A stretch of 24,849 nucleotides of DNA from an uncultured Capnocytophaga sp. (GCF_938029845.1 NZ_CALHGG010000165.1:1-24849), one strand, 5' to 3'. Positions 14,755-22,751 are shown, counted from the stretch's first letter. Numbers and translations: made by a program. The notes: a model not told the origin generated them from the letters alone.

Positions 14755-15531
14755 ATGAAAGTATTAGAAAACAAAAATGCGGTAATTACTGGCGGAAGTG
14801 ATGGTATTGGTTTAGGAATAGCTAAAGCCTTTGCGCAAAATGGGGCAAACCTTTTACTCATAGGGAAAGACCCTAACAAACTTCAAAAAGCCAAAGAGGA
14901 GCTTCTTAGTGAATTCTCTGTACTTGTTCACACCCTTGCTGCTGATTTGTCGGCTACTGAGAATATCTCGGAGATAAGCCAAGCTATTTTGGGCGTATTT
15001 CCCTCATTAGATGTCTTGATAAACAATGCAGGATTGGGTAAATTCGTACCTTTCGATCAGGTCGAGAGTTCGTTATATGATATGCACTTCAACCTCAATG
15101 TAAAAGCACCTTATTTCCTTACCCAAAAGCTACTACCTGCTCTTGTAGAAAGCAAAGGAAATGTGATCAACATATCCTCTTACTTTGCCCATCGTATGCT
15201 GCCCAATAGAGCCACCACTGTATATTCCGCTACCAAAGGAGCTCTGAACTCCTTTACCAAAGCTTTAGCTTTTGAGGTAGGTCACTTAGGAGTACGTGTC
15301 AATGCCATTGCTCCTGGAAGCATCTCTACTCCTCAATTCAATCGTAATCTGCAAGCACTCACCAGAGAGAAACAAGCAGCTTTTGAAACAATGGTCAAAG
15401 AAATCTACCCTTTGCAGCATATCGGAACCCCTCAGGATATCGCCTAAGCGGCTGTATTCCTTGCCAGCGACAATGCCTCTTGGATTACAGGTACCATACT
15501 AGCAGTAGATGGCGGACTGACAACGAATTAG
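14755..15531 (+). pseudogene. Short-chain dehydrogenase/reductase interrupted by an in-frame TAA
   Basis: A classical SDR with cofactor motif TGGSDGIG (12-19), NNAG (90-93), active-site serines near 141-142 and YSATK (Y157, K161). Translation meets TAA at 15445-15447 right after GTPQDIA. Beyond it the same frame continues without a shift, AAVFLASDNASWITGTILAV and then DGGLTTN, to TAG at 15529-15531. This is the conserved SDR C-terminus. So one nonsense change (probably CAA to TAA) truncates a 257-residue enzyme to 230, removing the last strand of the Rossmann sheet. The catalytic residues remain, but the product is probably unstable unless the stop is read through. The start is the ATG behind the MerR-type operator; earlier in-frame ATG codons overlap the promoter. 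Confidence 0.85.
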
Positions 15532-15582
15532 TTTTGAGTTTTAAGTTATTTCGAATTTAACTTATTCTTCTGCACTGCCCTA

Positions 15583-15613
15583 TTGACTTTCCTCTTCAAA
15601 TATTGTATTTTTG
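15583..15613 (+). promoter_or_regulatory. Promoter TTG-N20-TATTTTTG for the Uma2 gene
   Basis: TTG at 15583-15585 and TATTTTTG at 15606-15613 are 20 bases apart. The transcript would begin in front of a repetitive 60-base leader. Confidence 0.65.
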
Positions 15614-15619
15614 CAATTC

Positions 15620-15681
15620 AGTTGTCAGAGGTCAGTTTCTGATGACTGACTTCTGACTAATAACAACTAACAACTGAACCC
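15620..15681 (+). repeat. Degenerate TGAC/GTCAG repeats in the Uma2 leader
   Basis: The leader consists of variants of GTCAG and CTGAC, then TAACAACTAACAACTGA, ending at the ATG. It shares TGACTTCTGAC (15647-15657) and CTAACAACTGA (15667-15677) with the leader at 16741-16819. Confidence 0.75.
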
Positions 15682-16272
15682 ATGAGCACTGTAATCACGA
15701 ATATTGACCAGTTAGACCTTGTCAATGGCATATATACCTATGCCGATTATCTGATGTGGAATATCAAAGACCGAGTAGAGATTCTCAAAGGTAAAATCTT
15801 TAAGATGAGTCCTGCACCCGCTATTTCTCATCAAGGCATATCCTTTAATCTATCGGGGTTATTCTTTATGTATTTTCACAACAAACCTTGCAAGGCCTTT
15901 GCCTCCCCCTTTGATGTCGTTCTTAAAAACAAGAATGGTAAGGAAGATACCGTTGTACAACCAGACCTCTGTGTAGTATGTGACCCTGAGAAATTAGCTG
16001 ACGGGAAACGCTGCCAAGGCGCCCCTGACCTTATCATAGAAATTCTCTCCCCTGGTAATTCTAAAAAAGAAATGCTTAACAAATATGAACTCTATGAGGA
16101 AGCAGGGGTAAGAGAGTATTGGGTTGTACGCCCAGACTACAAAGAGATTACCCAATTTGTTTTAGAAAACAACAAATATCGCACACTCCCACCTATTGTA
16201 GAAGGTACTATCATTCACTCAGCAATCTTCCCTGAGCTGAGCTTACAAACTGAAGATATTTTCAGATTGTAA
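15682..16272 (+). CDS. Uma2-family (DUF820) PD-(D/E)XK nuclease-fold protein
   Basis: The 196-residue protein has the Uma2 pattern: YTYADYLMW near the start, VEILKGKIFKMSPAP (32-46) with E34, VQPDLCVV (92-99) with D95, and GAPDLIIEILSPGNSKKEM (113-131) with E120. These correspond to the acidic residues of the PD-(D/E)XK restriction-endonuclease fold. The family is abundant in cyanobacteria and also occurs in Bacteroidetes; its biological role is not established, and nuclease activity is inferred from fold. No methylase or mobile element is adjacent. The ATG start directly follows the repeat leader. Confidence 0.85.
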   Translation: MSTVITNIDQLDLVNGIYTYADYLMWNIKDRVEILKGKIFKMSPAPAISHQGISFNLSGLFFMYFHNKPCKAFASPFDVVLKNKNGKEDTVVQPDLCVVCDPEKLADGKRCQGAPDLIIEILSPGNSKKEMLNKYELYEEAGVREYWVVRPDYKEITQFVLENNKYRTLPPIVEGTIIHSAIFPELSLQTEDIFRL

Positions 16273-16327
16273 TTCTTTCAGCTCTCTAAAATTACCTCAT
16301 GTTAATTTTCCTTTTAAAAAAAACACC

Positions 16328-16335
16328 TATCTTTG
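16328..16335 (+). promoter_or_regulatory. Promoter -7 element for the DoxX-like gene
   Basis: TATCTTTG, 24 bases before the ATG at 16360. A longer open frame would begin inside it and is rejected for that reason. Confidence 0.6.
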
Positions 16336-16359
16336 CACCAGAATTTAAATCATTATATT

Positions 16360-16740
16360 ATGAACTGTAAGAAAAGAAAAATTGCTGGTTATATCCTTTC
16401 TGGATTAGTAACTCTTATTTTTGTAGCTACTGGAGCTATGAAGTTCACTGGAGGTGAACAAAATATACAAACGGCCGAATTGGTAGGAGGAAAGAACATA
16501 TTGTATATCTTAGGAGGTTTGCAATTGCTTTTTGCCTTACTTTTTTGGATTCCTCGTACTGCTGTGGTAGGCTTTTTGCTTATGGCTTGTTATATGGCCG
16601 GAGCTATGGCTACTCATTTGGTTATCAAAGAATCCTTTGTCTTACAGACAGGCATTGAAACCCTTATCTGGGTGACTGGATTTGTTCGTTTCCCTGAACT
16701 TATACAAAGACTTTGCCCTTGTAATAACTGTAAACAGTAA
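16360..16740 (+). CDS. DoxX-like family membrane protein
   Basis: The 126-residue protein has four predicted membrane helices (about 7-25, 43-62, 66-86 and 92-110) and the DoxX-like opening pattern GYILSGLVTLIFVATGAMKF. It ends in a cysteine-bearing tail, LCPCNNCKQ. DoxX-type proteins are small inner-membrane proteins, some linked to redox or thiosulfate metabolism, but most have no assigned role. The three C-terminal cysteines are unusual enough to note and could bind metal. A repeat block without a gene follows. Confidence 0.75.
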   Translation: MNCKKRKIAGYILSGLVTLIFVATGAMKFTGGEQNIQTAELVGGKNILYILGGLQLLFALLFWIPRTAVVGFLLMACYMAGAMATHLVIKESFVLQTGIETLIWVTGFVRFPELIQRLCPCNNCKQ

Positions 16741-16819
16741 TCAGAAGTCAGTGGTCAGTCATCAGAAATTGACTGCTGACCACTAACAACTGACTGCTGA
16801 CTTCTGACCACTGACCACT
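16741..16819 (+). repeat. TGAC/GTCAG repeat block with overlapping inverted repeats
   Basis: The spacer between the DoxX-like and radical SAM genes consists of degenerate CTGAC/GTCAG words and runs up to the start codon. GTCAGTGGTCAG (16747-16758) is the exact reverse complement of CTGACCACTGAC (16804-16815). AGTGGTCAG (16750-16758) also pairs with CTGACCACT (16776-16784), so two stems compete for the same left arm. Confidence 0.75.
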
Positions 16820-16823
16820 ATCC

Positions 16824-18086
16824 ATGGATTTTGAACGTATCAAAGAAAAACTCGCCATTTTAGCCGATGCTGCTAAGTATGATGTATCCTGCTCGAGTAG
16901 TGGGAGTACACGTCGTGGCAAAAAAGGCGAATTGGGCAATGCTGCTCCCTTGGGAATCTGCCATTCCTTTACGGAAGATGGGCGGTGTATCTCCCTGCTC
17001 AAAATCCTTCTGACCAATCACTGTATATATGACTGTGTGTATTGTGTCTCTCGCCGCTCGAACGATATTGCTCGTGCGGCTTTCTCTGTACAGGAAGTGG
17101 TGGATCTGACTATCAACTTCTACCGAAGAAACTATATAGAAGGCCTTTTCCTAAGCTCTGGTGTATTCAAGGATGCCGATACCACCATGGAACGCTTAGT
17201 AAGAGTGGCCAAAAAACTGAGAGAAGAGGAACACTTCAACGGCTATATACACCTGAAGACCATTCCTGGGGCGAGTGAATTACTTATCCACGAGGCAGGA
17301 CTCTATGCCGATCGCCTTTCTATTAATTTAGAGATTCCTACCAAGGAGGGTTTGAAGCTCTTAGCCCCTGAAAAAGACCACAAGCAGATGATTGCTCCTA
17401 TGCAACAGGTGAAGAAAGAGCTAGCTATCACCTCTTTGGAGCAAAAAAAATTCAAACACACCCCCAAGTTTGCCCCTGCTGGACAGACCACCCAGATGAT
17501 TATTGGGGCTACAGCCGAGACAGACCAAAAGATTATCCATGTGGCGAGCTATATGTATGAGAAATTTCAACTCAAGCGGGTGTATTACTCCGGTTATGTA
17601 CCTGTTCTTCAGGACAGTCGCCTCCCCTCTATCTATAGCCAAGTACCTATTGTACGAGAGAATCGCCTCTACCAAGCCGATTGGCTGATGCGCTATTATG
17701 GTTTTGACCCCAATGAGATTCTTGACCCTACGCAACCTTTTTTGGATTTGGAGATAGACCCTAAGCTCGCTTGGGCGTTGCGTAATCAGCACCTCTTCCC
17801 CATCGATATAAACACCGCACCGCGAGAATTACTCCTACGTATCCCTGGGGTAGGAGTGAGATCCGTACAGAAGATCTTATCCGCACGGACTTTCCAAAAA
17901 CTCACCTACTATTCCCTCAAACAAATGGGAGTAAGTCTCAGTCGTGCTAAGTACTTTATCACTTGTAGTGGTGCAGAACCCTTGGCAGGGAGTATGGATA
18001 GCCTAAGACTGCGTCGCCTTATCATTGCTAACAGCCAGAGCAAACAGAAAAACAGCTATGACCCCATTATACCCTTTCCCAATTAG
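16824..18086 (+). CDS. Radical SAM protein, predicted DNA modification/repair type
   Basis: The 420-residue protein matches the family named putative DNA modification/repair radical SAM protein (TIGR03916). It has the radical SAM cluster motif CIYDCVYC (C67, C71, C74), an N-terminal family segment CSSSGSTRRGKKGELGNA (23-40), and a C-terminal helix-hairpin-helix (DINTAPRELLLRIPGVGVRS, about 326-345) typical of DNA binding. Members bind a [4Fe-4S] cluster and SAM; the substrate is unknown, but the HhH and the conserved partner point to DNA. The partner gene (DUF4130 type) follows 36 bases later. The ATG at 16824 directly follows the repeat block. Confidence 0.9.
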   Translation: MDFERIKEKLAILADAAKYDVSCSSSGSTRRGKKGELGNAAPLGICHSFTEDGRCISLLKILLTNHCIYDCVYCVSRRSNDIARAAFSVQEVVDLTINFYRRNYIEGLFLSSGVFKDADTTMERLVRVAKKLREEEHFNGYIHLKTIPGASELLIHEAGLYADRLSINLEIPTKEGLKLLAPEKDHKQMIAPMQQVKKELAITSLEQKKFKHTPKFAPAGQTTQMIIGATAETDQKIIHVASYMYEKFQLKRVYYSGYVPVLQDSRLPSIYSQVPIVRENRLYQADWLMRYYGFDPNEILDPTQPFLDLEIDPKLAWALRNQHLFPIDINTAPRELLLRIPGVGVRSVQKILSARTFQKLTYYSLKQMGVSLSRAKYFITCSGAEPLAGSMDSLRLRRLIIANSQSKQKNSYDPIIPFPN

Positions 18087-18122
18087 CCTATTGGCAAATT
18101 GGCACATTAACTAATTGACAAA
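18087..18122 (+). repeat. Short repeat spacer between the radical SAM gene and its partner
   Basis: The gap consists of variants of ATTGGCAAATTGGCACATTA and CTAATTGACAAATTG. A 23-base stretch at 18090-18112 matches 18971-18993 in the murC leader at 21 positions by eye. Confidence 0.7.
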
Positions 18123-18860
18123 TTGATACATTTACTCTACGATAGTTCCTTTGAAGGATTCCTTACAGCTGTTTTTATAACCTTTGAAAGACGTTACTCA
18201 CAGGTGATTATTACTCCTGAATATCGTCACACCCCTACCCTATGGGACGAAGAGCAGCGTGTATATACTGATCCTACCAAAGCCCAGCGCGTACTGAAGA
18301 GGATCAAAACTATATGGGGCACAGAGGGGGTAACCATTGTACTTCAGGCATTCCTTTCGGAAGAAATCGCAATAGAAAACCATCTCTTGGAGGCCATTCG
18401 CCTGATGATCCAATACCCCGAAGCAAATATCTTAGAAAACTATGGTCATAAGGCTATTGCCCATATTCGAAAGGCTGCTAAGAGTGTAGGGCGTGAGGTA
18501 CATAGAGTAAAGGAATTTGTTCGCTTTGAGCAAGTGGGTACGCTCTACTTTGCCAAAATAGTACCTCAGTATGATGTATTGCCTTTGGTGATTCTCCACT
18601 TCAAAGCACGTTTTTCAGACCAAGAGTGGATACTCTTTGACCCCGATCGTGCTTATGGATTCTACTACGACCTCAAAGAAGTGATTTCTTTTACCCCTGC
18701 CGACAAGAATTTTGGCAAAACCAGTCAATCTTCCGATGACTATGAGCAGCTTTGGAAAACCTACTTCCAGCATATCAATATCTCTGAACGCAAAAACACC
18801 CATTACCAACTCAGGAATATGCCCAAGCGCTATTGGCAATACCTACCTGAGACAAAATAA
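18123..18860 (+). CDS. DUF4130-type DNA metabolism protein (TIGR03915), partner of the radical SAM protein
   Basis: The 245-residue protein has the family N-terminus YDSSFEGFLTAVF (6-18), a central block with VKEFVRFEQVGTLYFAKI, and the C-terminal signature MPKRYWQYLPET (about 233-244). It pairs genetically with TIGR03916 radical SAM proteins. In many bacteria this domain is fused to a uracil-DNA-glycosylase-like (UdgX) domain, but here it ends at the DUF4130 part and no glycosylase gene is adjacent. The start appears to be TTG at 18123: no ATG or GTG exists between the upstream in-frame TAA (18108-18110) and the conserved first strand. A role in DNA repair or base modification is inferred from family and partner. 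Confidence 0.85.
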   Translation: MIHLLYDSSFEGFLTAVFITFERRYSQVIITPEYRHTPTLWDEEQRVYTDPTKAQRVLKRIKTIWGTEGVTIVLQAFLSEEIAIENHLLEAIRLMIQYPEANILENYGHKAIAHIRKAAKSVGREVHRVKEFVRFEQVGTLYFAKIVPQYDVLPLVILHFKARFSDQEWILFDPDRAYGFYYDLKEVISFTPADKNFGKTSQSSDDYEQLWKTYFQHINISERKNTHYQLRNMPKRYWQYLPETK

Positions 18861-18906
18861 CTCAAAATTTGTTCCTCTAGCCCGCTGAGTATTTAAAAAT
18901 TATCCT

Positions 18907-18914
18907 TACCTTTG
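18907..18914 (+). promoter_or_regulatory. Promoter -7 element for murC
   Basis: TACCTTTG matches TAnnTTTG, 87 bases before the murC ATG, so the leader carries the repeat block. No upstream TTTG is at the usual distance. Confidence 0.55.
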
Positions 18915-18923
18915 CGTTTATTA

Positions 18924-18998
18924 ATTAGACAATTTGCCAATTACTCATCAGCAAATTAACTTGTTGACTCATTGGCAAATTAGCTCATTAACTCACGA
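18924..18998 (+). repeat. Repeat leader with an 11-bp inverted repeat upstream of murC
   Basis: AATTTGCCAAT (18931-18941) and ATTGGCAAATT (18971-18981) are exact reverse complements 29 bases apart and could form a leader stem. The right arm and its flank nearly duplicate 18090-18112. The rest is made of similar words (GCAAATTAACTTG, CATTGGCAAATTAGCTCATT). Confidence 0.7.
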
Positions 18999-19001
18999 AC
19001 C

Positions 19002-20354
19002 ATGGAACATATTTATTTTATAGGCATAGGAGGGATTGGCATGTCCGCTTTGGCTTTATACTATCACTTCAAAGGAAAAGAGGTGCGTGGTTATGACCGT
19101 ACCCCTTCCGATATTACGGAGATGCTCTCCCAAAAGAATATGGCTATTACCTTTTCGGAGGACTTGGATTTTATCCCCAAAAACTACACCCCTGAAAATA
19201 CATTAGTAGTCTATACCCCTGCCATCCCAAAGGAACATAAGCAACTTGTATATTTCCAAACACATGGCTACAAGGTCTGCAAGCGTTCGGAAGTATTAGG
19301 GCTTATCACCGAGGACAGTTTTTGCTTAGCCGTAGCAGGTACCCATGGCAAGACAACTACCAGCAGTATCTTAGCTCATATCTTGGTAGAGTGCAAAGCA
19401 CCTGTCAGTGCTTTCTTAGGAGGTATCTGTGAGAATTTCCAAAGCAACTTCATCTGTAAGGGGACTGAACTTACGGTAGTAGAAGCCGATGAGTTTGACC
19501 GCTCTTTCTTGCGCCTAAGCCCTTCCATTGCTTGTATCACAGCAGTAGATGCTGACCACCTAGATATCTATGGAACAGCGGAAGAATTCCAAAAGGGATT
19601 TGAGGACTTTACCCATCGCCTCAAACCTGGGGGCAAGCTCATTGTACGCAAGGGACTACCCTTTGCTGGACTTACCTATGGCATAGCCGATGGTAGCGAT
19701 TATGAGATTTCTCAGGTAAAAGTACAAAACGGAGGCTATCACTTTACGTTAAGCTATACCGATCCTAAGACAGGTCACCGTGAAGAGGTCAAGGACTGCA
19801 CCCTCTTCCGTCCTGGTGAACACCACCTACTCAACGCCTTGGCTGCGGTAGCAGTAGCTCATCAGGCTGGCTATCCCTTAGCTGATTTGACTCGTGCCTT
19901 AGCGAGCTTCAAGGGAGTAAAAAGGCGCTTTAGTTATATCATCAACACCCCTGAGCAAGTCTTTATAGACGACTATGCCCACCACCCTACCGAGCTGAAT
20001 GCACTCTATAATGGGGTAAGAACCATGTATCCTGATGAGGAGATAACCATTCTCTTCCAACCACACCTTTTCACCCGCACCCGTGACTTTGCTGACGGTT
20101 TTGCTAAGAGCCTTTCACAGTTTGACCGTGTGCTGCTGTTGGATATCTATCCAGCCCGAGAACTCCCCATAGAGGGAGTAACCTCCCAATGGCTTTTGGA
20201 TAAAATAGAGAATCCCAACAAGATGCTCTTATCCAAACCCGAGATTATCAACTACTTGCAAGCCCACCCTGCTCGTGTTTTAGTGCTAGCTGGTGCAGGA
20301 GATATAGGGGTAGAGGTAGAGAAGATAAAAAAGTTTTTGGAAAAAGACGTATAA
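19002..20354 (+). CDS. murC: UDP-N-acetylmuramate--L-alanine ligase
   Basis: MurC adds L-alanine to UDP-MurNAc with ATP, the first peptide step of peptidoglycan precursor synthesis in the cytoplasm. The 450-residue length is normal. Visible motifs are IGIGGIGMS (7-15) for UDP-sugar binding, the ATP loop GTHGKTTT (113-120), EADEFDRSFL in the central domain, DADHLDIYG, GEHHLLNALAA and IDDYAHHPTE of the Mur ligase family. The Mpl relative is excluded by the MurC-type N-terminus and C-terminal domain. murC stands here without the usual division and cell-wall cluster genes: neighbours are a DNA-metabolism gene and tRNA-Tyr. The leader is long and repetitive. Confidence 0.95.
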   Translation: MEHIYFIGIGGIGMSALALYYHFKGKEVRGYDRTPSDITEMLSQKNMAITFSEDLDFIPKNYTPENTLVVYTPAIPKEHKQLVYFQTHGYKVCKRSEVLGLITEDSFCLAVAGTHGKTTTSSILAHILVECKAPVSAFLGGICENFQSNFICKGTELTVVEADEFDRSFLRLSPSIACITAVDADHLDIYGTAEEFQKGFEDFTHRLKPGGKLIVRKGLPFAGLTYGIADGSDYEISQVKVQNGGYHFTLSYTDPKTGHREEVKDCTLFRPGEHHLLNALAAVAVAHQAGYPLADLTRALASFKGVKRRFSYIINTPEQVFIDDYAHHPTELNALYNGVRTMYPDEEITILFQPHLFTRTRDFADGFAKSLSQFDRVLLLDIYPARELPIEGVTSQWLLDKIENPNKMLLSKPEIINYLQAHPARVLVLAGAGDIGVEVEKIKKFLEKDV

Positions 20355-20358
20355 AAAC

Positions 20359-20389
20359 TTGCACAGCAAAAAAAAAGTACGTACTTTTG
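20359..20389 (+). promoter_or_regulatory. Promoter TTG-N20-TACTTTTG for tRNA-Tyr
   Basis: TTG at 20359-20361 and TACTTTTG at 20382-20389 are 20 bases apart; the tRNA begins 12 bases after the -7 element. It starts just behind the murC stop, so the tRNA has its own promoter. Confidence 0.75.
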
Positions 20390-20400
20390 CGGCCGAAAAC

Positions 20401-20482
20401 GGGAAGATACTCAAGCGGCCAACGAGGGCAGACTGTAAATCTGCTGGTTTTACCTTCGCAGGTTCGAATCCTGCTCTTCCCA
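20401..20482 (+). tRNA. tRNA-Tyr (GTA)
   Basis: Acceptor strands GGGAAGA and TCTTCCC pair fully, with discriminator A at 20482. The anticodon stem is GCAGA/TCTGC around CTGTAAA, giving GTA at 20435-20437. A long variable arm follows, as expected of class II tRNA-Tyr, and the T-arm has GGTTCGAATCC. CCA is not encoded. Confidence 0.95.
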
Positions 20483-20486
20483 CGAT

Positions 20487-20515
20487 GTCATTCTTTAGTG
20501 AATGACTTTTTTTTT
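20487..20515 (+). terminator. Rho-independent terminator after tRNA-Tyr
   Basis: GTCATTC pairs with GAATGAC over a six-base loop and is followed at once by nine T residues. Confidence 0.88.
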
Positions 20516-20545
20516 ATTCTTAGAAAAAGCATTGCCAATAAACCC

Positions 20546-20553
20546 TATATTTG
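20546..20553 (+). promoter_or_regulatory. Promoter -7 element for the ketoacyl synthase gene, abutting the start codon
   Basis: TATATTTG ends three bases before the ATG at 20557. If used, transcription would begin at or within a few bases of the start codon. No clear TTTG is at the usual upstream distance. Confidence 0.55.
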
Positions 20554-20556
20554 TGA

Positions 20557-21540
20557 ATGATGAAAAGTTATATCAAGGCTATTTCTACCTACTTTCCTAA
20601 GAATATTCTTACCAACGATGCCATTTCAGCGCAATTTCCTGAATGGAATAGCGAAAAAATTCTTCAGAAAATAGGTATTGAGCAGCGTTACATCGCCCAA
20701 GAAGACGAATGCGCCTCCGATATGGCTGCCAAGGCCGTACTAAACCTTATTGAGGAACATCATTTGGATAAAAATGCCATTGATTTTCTTCTACTTTGCA
20801 CCCAAACTCCCGATCACATTCTCCCTACTACAGCTTGTATTGTACAAGAGAAAGCAGGTCTGCCTACTTCTTGTGCGGCTTTGGACATTAACCAAGGTTG
20901 TTCAGGCTATATCTATGGACTTTCTCTAGCTAGTAGTCTCATTGCCTCTGGTAATTTTAAGAATGTGATTTTAGTAACGGCAGATACCTATACCAAGTAT
21001 ATACACCCCAAGGATAAGGGTAACCTAAGTATCTTCGGAGATGCGGCTACCGCTACCCTTGTCTCCACCGAAGGAGCGTATTGCATTGGGAAACCCACCT
21101 TAGGCACCGATGGTGCTGGTGCTGAGAATCTTATCATTCGCAATGGGGGTACCCGCTCCCCTCGCAACGAAAACCCCGACGATTTGGACAATTTCGTGGA
21201 TATGAAAGGAGGGAAAATCTTCAATTTTATCGTAAAACGCACCCCAGAGGTAGTCTATAACAATCTAAAGACAAACAATTTAGATATAAAAGACATTGAT
21301 TTATTTGTCTTTCATCAGGCCAATACTCATATACTGAATAAGGTACGTGAGGAAATGGAAATCCCTGAGGAGAAATTTGTAATTGAGATGCGTTATTATG
21401 GCAATACGATCTCTTCCACCATTCCCATTGCTTTCTCCGAACATCTACGCAAATATCCTCAGAAAGCAAGCGAAAAGATACAATTTGTCGGCTTTGGTGT
21501 CGGATATTCATGGGGCGCCATTTGTATAGAAAAATCTTAA
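20557..21540 (+). CDS. Ketoacyl-ACP synthase III (FabH-like)
   Basis: This 327-residue condensing enzyme has the thiolase fold and the FabH-type triad C115 (NQGCSGY), H253 (FHQANTH) and N283 (YYGNTISS). It would condense an acyl-CoA starter with malonyl-ACP in the cytoplasm. The housekeeping fabH usually sits with plsX and rpmF; this copy does not, so it may be a second, specialised synthase and I give no symbol. The start is ATGATG at 20557 or 20560, very close to a -7 element. mnmA begins 17 bases after its stop, probably in one transcript. Confidence 0.88.
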   Translation: MMKSYIKAISTYFPKNILTNDAISAQFPEWNSEKILQKIGIEQRYIAQEDECASDMAAKAVLNLIEEHHLDKNAIDFLLLCTQTPDHILPTTACIVQEKAGLPTSCAALDINQGCSGYIYGLSLASSLIASGNFKNVILVTADTYTKYIHPKDKGNLSIFGDAATATLVSTEGAYCIGKPTLGTDGAGAENLIIRNGGTRSPRNENPDDLDNFVDMKGGKIFNFIVKRTPEVVYNNLKTNNLDIKDIDLFVFHQANTHILNKVREEMEIPEEKFVIEMRYYGNTISSTIPIAFSEHLRKYPQKASEKIQFVGFGVGYSWGAICIEKS

Positions 21541-21557
21541 AAAGAAAGGAAACAATT

Positions 21558-22751
21558 ATGAAACGTGTAGTAGTAGGACTTAGTGGAGGGGTAGATAGCA
21601 GTGTGTCCGCCTACCTACTCCAAAAGCAAGGATATGAGGTCATTGGTCTCTTCATGAAGAACTGGCATGACGATTCGGTTACCATCTCCGACGAATGCCC
21701 ATGGCTTGAGGACAGTAATGATGCCCTTATGGTAGCCGAAAAATTAGGAATCCCTTTCCAAACGGTAGATATGAGTGTACCCTACAAACAACGTATTGTG
21801 GATTATATGTTCCGAGAATACGAACGTGGTCGTACCCCCAACCCCGATGTACTCTGCAACCGTGAAATCAAGTTTGACACCTTTATGGAATATGCCCTCA
21901 ATTTAGGTGCTGACTATGTAGCTACAGGGCACTATTGCCGTAAGGAAGAAATTGAGGTCAATGGTCAGACGATCTATCGCCTATTGGCAGGAAAGGATCA
22001 AAACAAAGACCAATCCTACTTCCTATGCCAGCTCTCCCAAGCACAGCTGAGCCGTGCCCTCTTCCCTATCGGCGATCTACAAAAGAGTGAGGTACGCGCC
22101 ATTGCCAAAGAATTAGGGCTTGTTACTGCCGAAAAGAAGGACTCGCAAGGACTCTGCTTTGTTGGCAAGGTACGCCTACCTGAGTTTCTCCAACAACAAC
22201 TTTCCCCCAAAAGAGGAGATATTATCCAAATCCCCAGCACTTGGCAAGGTTATCAAGACAAAGAAAGTCGTAAGCTCTTTGAGTGCTATGAAGATGAGCT
22301 GAAGTACTATGCCGAAAAATACCACTATTCCCCCACGGATGGAAAAGTAGTTGGACAGCATGAAGGAGCCCATTTTTTCACCATAGGACAGCGCAAAGGA
22401 CTTCATGTAGGAGGTACTGTAGAACCTCTTTTTGTGATAGATACCGATACAGAGAAAAATATCATCTATGTAGGGGAAGGACATGCCCATCCAGGTCTGT
22501 TCAGACGCACGCTATTTGTTAAAAAAGAAGACATCCATTGGATTCGCACCGATCTGACACTTTCTTTGCACCAAACTATGGAGGTAGCAGTTCGCATTCG
22601 TTATCGCCAACCTCTACAAAAAGCCACTTTATACCTGACAGACAGTGGGTTATATGTAGATTTTTCTACTGCACAAAGTGCTATTACCTCAGGGCAATTT
22701 GCTGCTTGGTACTTGGATGATGAGCTTATTGGCTCTGGTGAAATATATTAA
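21558..22751 (+). CDS. mnmA: tRNA-specific 2-thiouridylase MnmA
   Basis: MnmA uses ATP and relayed sulfur to make 2-thiouridine at position 34 of tRNA-Lys, -Glu and -Gln. The 397-residue protein has the PP-loop GLSGGVDSS (7-15), the catalytic cysteine C100 in [12 protein letters not shown], and the second cysteine C200 in [10 protein letters not shown], with GHYCR and [11 protein letters not shown] as further family marks. The start is the ATG at 21558, preceded by AAAGGA; the open frame running back overlaps the upstream gene. It follows the ketoacyl synthase gene closely. The next gene has its own -7 element. Confidence 0.96.
   Translation: MKRVVVGLSGGVDSSVSAYLLQKQGYEVIGLFMKNWHDDSVTISDECPWLEDSNDALMVAEKLGIPFQTVDMSVPYKQRIVDYMFREYERGRTPNPDVLCNREIKFDTFMEYALNLGADYVATGHYCRKEEIEVNGQTIYRLLAGKDQNKDQSYFLCQLSQAQLSRALFPIGDLQKSEVRAIAKELGLVTAEKKDSQGLCFVGKVRLPEFLQQQLSPKRGDIIQIPSTWQGYQDKESRKLFECYEDELKYYAEKYHYSPTDGKVVGQHEGAHFFTIGQRKGLHVGGTVEPLFVIDTDTEKNIIYVGEGHAHPGLFRRTLFVKKEDIHWIRTDLTLSLHQTMEVAVRIRYRQPLQKATLYLTDSGLYVDFSTAQSAITSGQFAAWYLDDELIGSGEIY

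Noticed and set aside
14655..14879. N-terminal extension of the MerR gene
   Set aside because: The extension crosses both operators and promoters and runs antisense to the start of the SDR gene.
15542..15564. TAAGTTA/TAACTTA hairpin after the SDR gene as a terminator
   Set aside because: The stem is only seven A/T-rich pairs and no T-tract follows.
4931..19001. Leader repeats as a CRISPR array
   Set aside because: Units are short, degenerate and irregular, with no unique spacers of even length and no cas genes.
20286..20483. Minus-strand open frame over the murC end and tRNA-Tyr
   Set aside because: It is antisense to a tRNA and a well-supported gene; it yields the typical translated-tRNA artefact (GRAGFEPAK).
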